Source: Emcibacteraceae bacterium (GTDB lineage Bacteria > Pseudomonadota > Alphaproteobacteria > Sphingomonadales > Emcibacteraceae). Taken from it: DNA of 5,749 nucleotides. The notes beneath the pieces were generated by a model, which searched no databases, was not told the DNA's origin, and saw nothing but the letters and a program-made list of their open reading frames with translations. Location of the stretch: NCBI GenBank assembly GCA_016763335.1, contig JAESUD010000367.1, positions 1-5,749 on the forward strand, read 5' to 3'. Of this stretch, positions 4,884 through 5,749 are shown one piece after another (position 1 is the first letter of the stretch; each line of letters begins with the position of its first letter). The position numbers were made by a program, and so were the translations under genes.

Positions 4884-5749
4884 GCGATCAGGAAGACCGC
4901 CTTATCACTGGTGATGAAATGCATGGAGATCATGATGTTTCCATTCGCCCGTCTACCCTTGATGAATTTATTGGGCAGCGCAAAGTATGTGATAATTTAA
5001 AAGTATTTATTGAAGCGGCAAAAACGCGCGGAAAGGCACTTGATCATGTGCTTTTCTTTGGCCCGCCGGGACTTGGCAAAACAACATTAGCGCAAATCAT
5101 GGCCCGTGAACTAGGGGTTAATTTCAGGGCAACCGCCGGGCCAGTGATTTCAAAATCTGGTGATCTCGCCGCTCTTCTGACTAACTTAGAAGAAAATGAT
5201 ATTTTATTTATTGATGAAATTCATAGATTAAATCCGGCTGTGGAAGAAATTCTTTATCCGGCCATGGAAGACTTTCATCTTGACCTTATTATTGGTGAGG
5301 GGCCGGCGGCCCGTTCTGTGCGTATTGATTTGCCGCCTTTTACATTGGTTGGCGCGACCACAAGATCAGGTCTGTTGACCACGCCGCTTCGTGACCGTTT
5401 CGGAATTCCCACCCGGCTTAATTTCTATGATCCCGAAGACCTCGAGAAAATTGTCACCCGTGCTGCGCGGGTGTTAAAGGTTGAAATGACAAAAGATGGG
5501 GCGTTTGAAATTGCCAAGCGGGCACGCGGGACACCAAGAATTGCCGGAAGGTTGCTCCGCCGGGTGAGTGATTTTGCCCTTGTTGCGGGCAGTGGTGCGA
5601 TAAATGCGGAAATTGCCGATAATGCGCTGCGCCGTCTTGAAGTTGATGCTCAGGGACTTGATGCCATGGACCATAAATATTTAAAATGTATCGGGGTTAG
5701 TTATAGCGGTGGTCCGGTCGGTATTGAAACTCTCGCCGCAGCCTTGAGC
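4880..5749 (+). CDS. ruvB: Holliday junction branch migration helicase RuvB (3' end outside window)
   Basis: RuvB is the AAA+ motor that, as a hexamer ring, pulls DNA through the RuvA-bound junction. The frame is open for 290 codons to the window edge; about 50 more residues are expected from the usual 336-350. Visible motifs: the N-terminal [13 protein letters not shown] (21-33); Walker A GPPGLGKT (61-68); Walker B ILFIDEIH (108-115); sensor 1 GATTR (158-162); the arginine-finger segment PLRDRFG (169-175); and sensor 2 [12 protein letters not shown] (217-228). The winged-helix domain begins around [18 protein letters not shown] (264-281) and is cut by the window, not by mutation. The ATG start overlaps the ruvA stop (ATGA), and AAGGAG (4866-4871), a strong Shine-Dalgarno eight bases upstream, lies inside ruvA. 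The N-terminus MSDQEDRLI resembles alphaproteobacterial RuvB. Confidence 0.96.
   Translation, partial: MSDQEDRLITGDEMHGDHDVSIRPSTLDEFIGQRKVCDNLKVFIEAAKTRGKALDHVLFFGPPGLGKTTLAQIMARELGVNFRATAGPVISKSGDLAALLTNLEENDILFIDEIHRLNPAVEEILYPAMEDFHLDLIIGEGPAARSVRIDLPPFTLVGATTRSGLLTTPLRDRFGIPTRLNFYDPEDLEKIVTRAARVLKVEMTKDGAFEIAKRARGTPRIAGRLLRRVSDFALVAGSGAINAEIADNALRRLEVDAQGLDAMDHKYLKCIGVSYSGGPVGIETLAAALS

Noticed and set aside
4880..5749. ruvB lacking a stop codon, possibly truncated
   Set aside because: The frame is intact to the last base of the window; the missing end is a window-edge effect.
1..5749. CRISPR array, insertion sequence, tRNA, prophage or toxin-antitoxin module
   Set aside because: I found no spaced direct repeats, transposase or integrase motifs, tRNA cloverleaf, or small paired toxin-antitoxin genes on either strand.

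Overview
The window looks like a chromosomal segment of an alphaproteobacterium with moderate to low GC content. The case rests on gene order: a zapA-like tail, then 6S RNA (ssrS), 5-formyltetrahydrofolate cyclo-ligase, a YmdB/TIGR00282 metallophosphoesterase, yebC, ruvC, ruvA and ruvB. That order is familiar from Alphaproteobacteria, and the Ruv and YebC sequences fit that class. No genus can be named from the sequence alone.

Layout: 1-63 is the last 20 codons of a forward gene, probably zapA. 60-1172 is a reverse-strand GT4-type glycosyltransferase that meets the zapA-like gene tail to tail at one shared TTAA. 1173-1283 is a divergent intergenic region with a plausible 6S promoter. 1284-1445 folds convincingly as 6S RNA and no track or ORF explains it. 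1487-2866 holds the folate enzyme and the phosphodiesterase, which abut exactly. 2867-2974 is the one real gap in the forward run; it holds a weak promoter candidate, an inverted repeat and a DnaA-box match. 2975-5749 is yebC-ruvC-ruvA-ruvB, with stop and start codons overlapping at every junction; ruvB runs off the right edge.

How the genes work together: RuvA binds Holliday junctions, RuvB hexamers drive branch migration and RuvC resolves the junction, so the three form a complete resolvasome (RuvB is cut only by the window edge). YebC is a translation factor or regulator that is commonly found beside ruvC. 6S RNA followed by the folate enzyme matches the ssrS-ygfA dicistronic arrangement known in other Proteobacteria. 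The glycosyltransferase is the only accessory-looking gene: it is on the opposite strand, AT-richer than the ruv genes, and splits the zapA-ssrS neighbourhood.

I see no strong sign of an undescribed system. The points most worth a second look are the 6S RNA with its competing pairings, the inserted glycosyltransferase, and the structured intergenic region before yebC.
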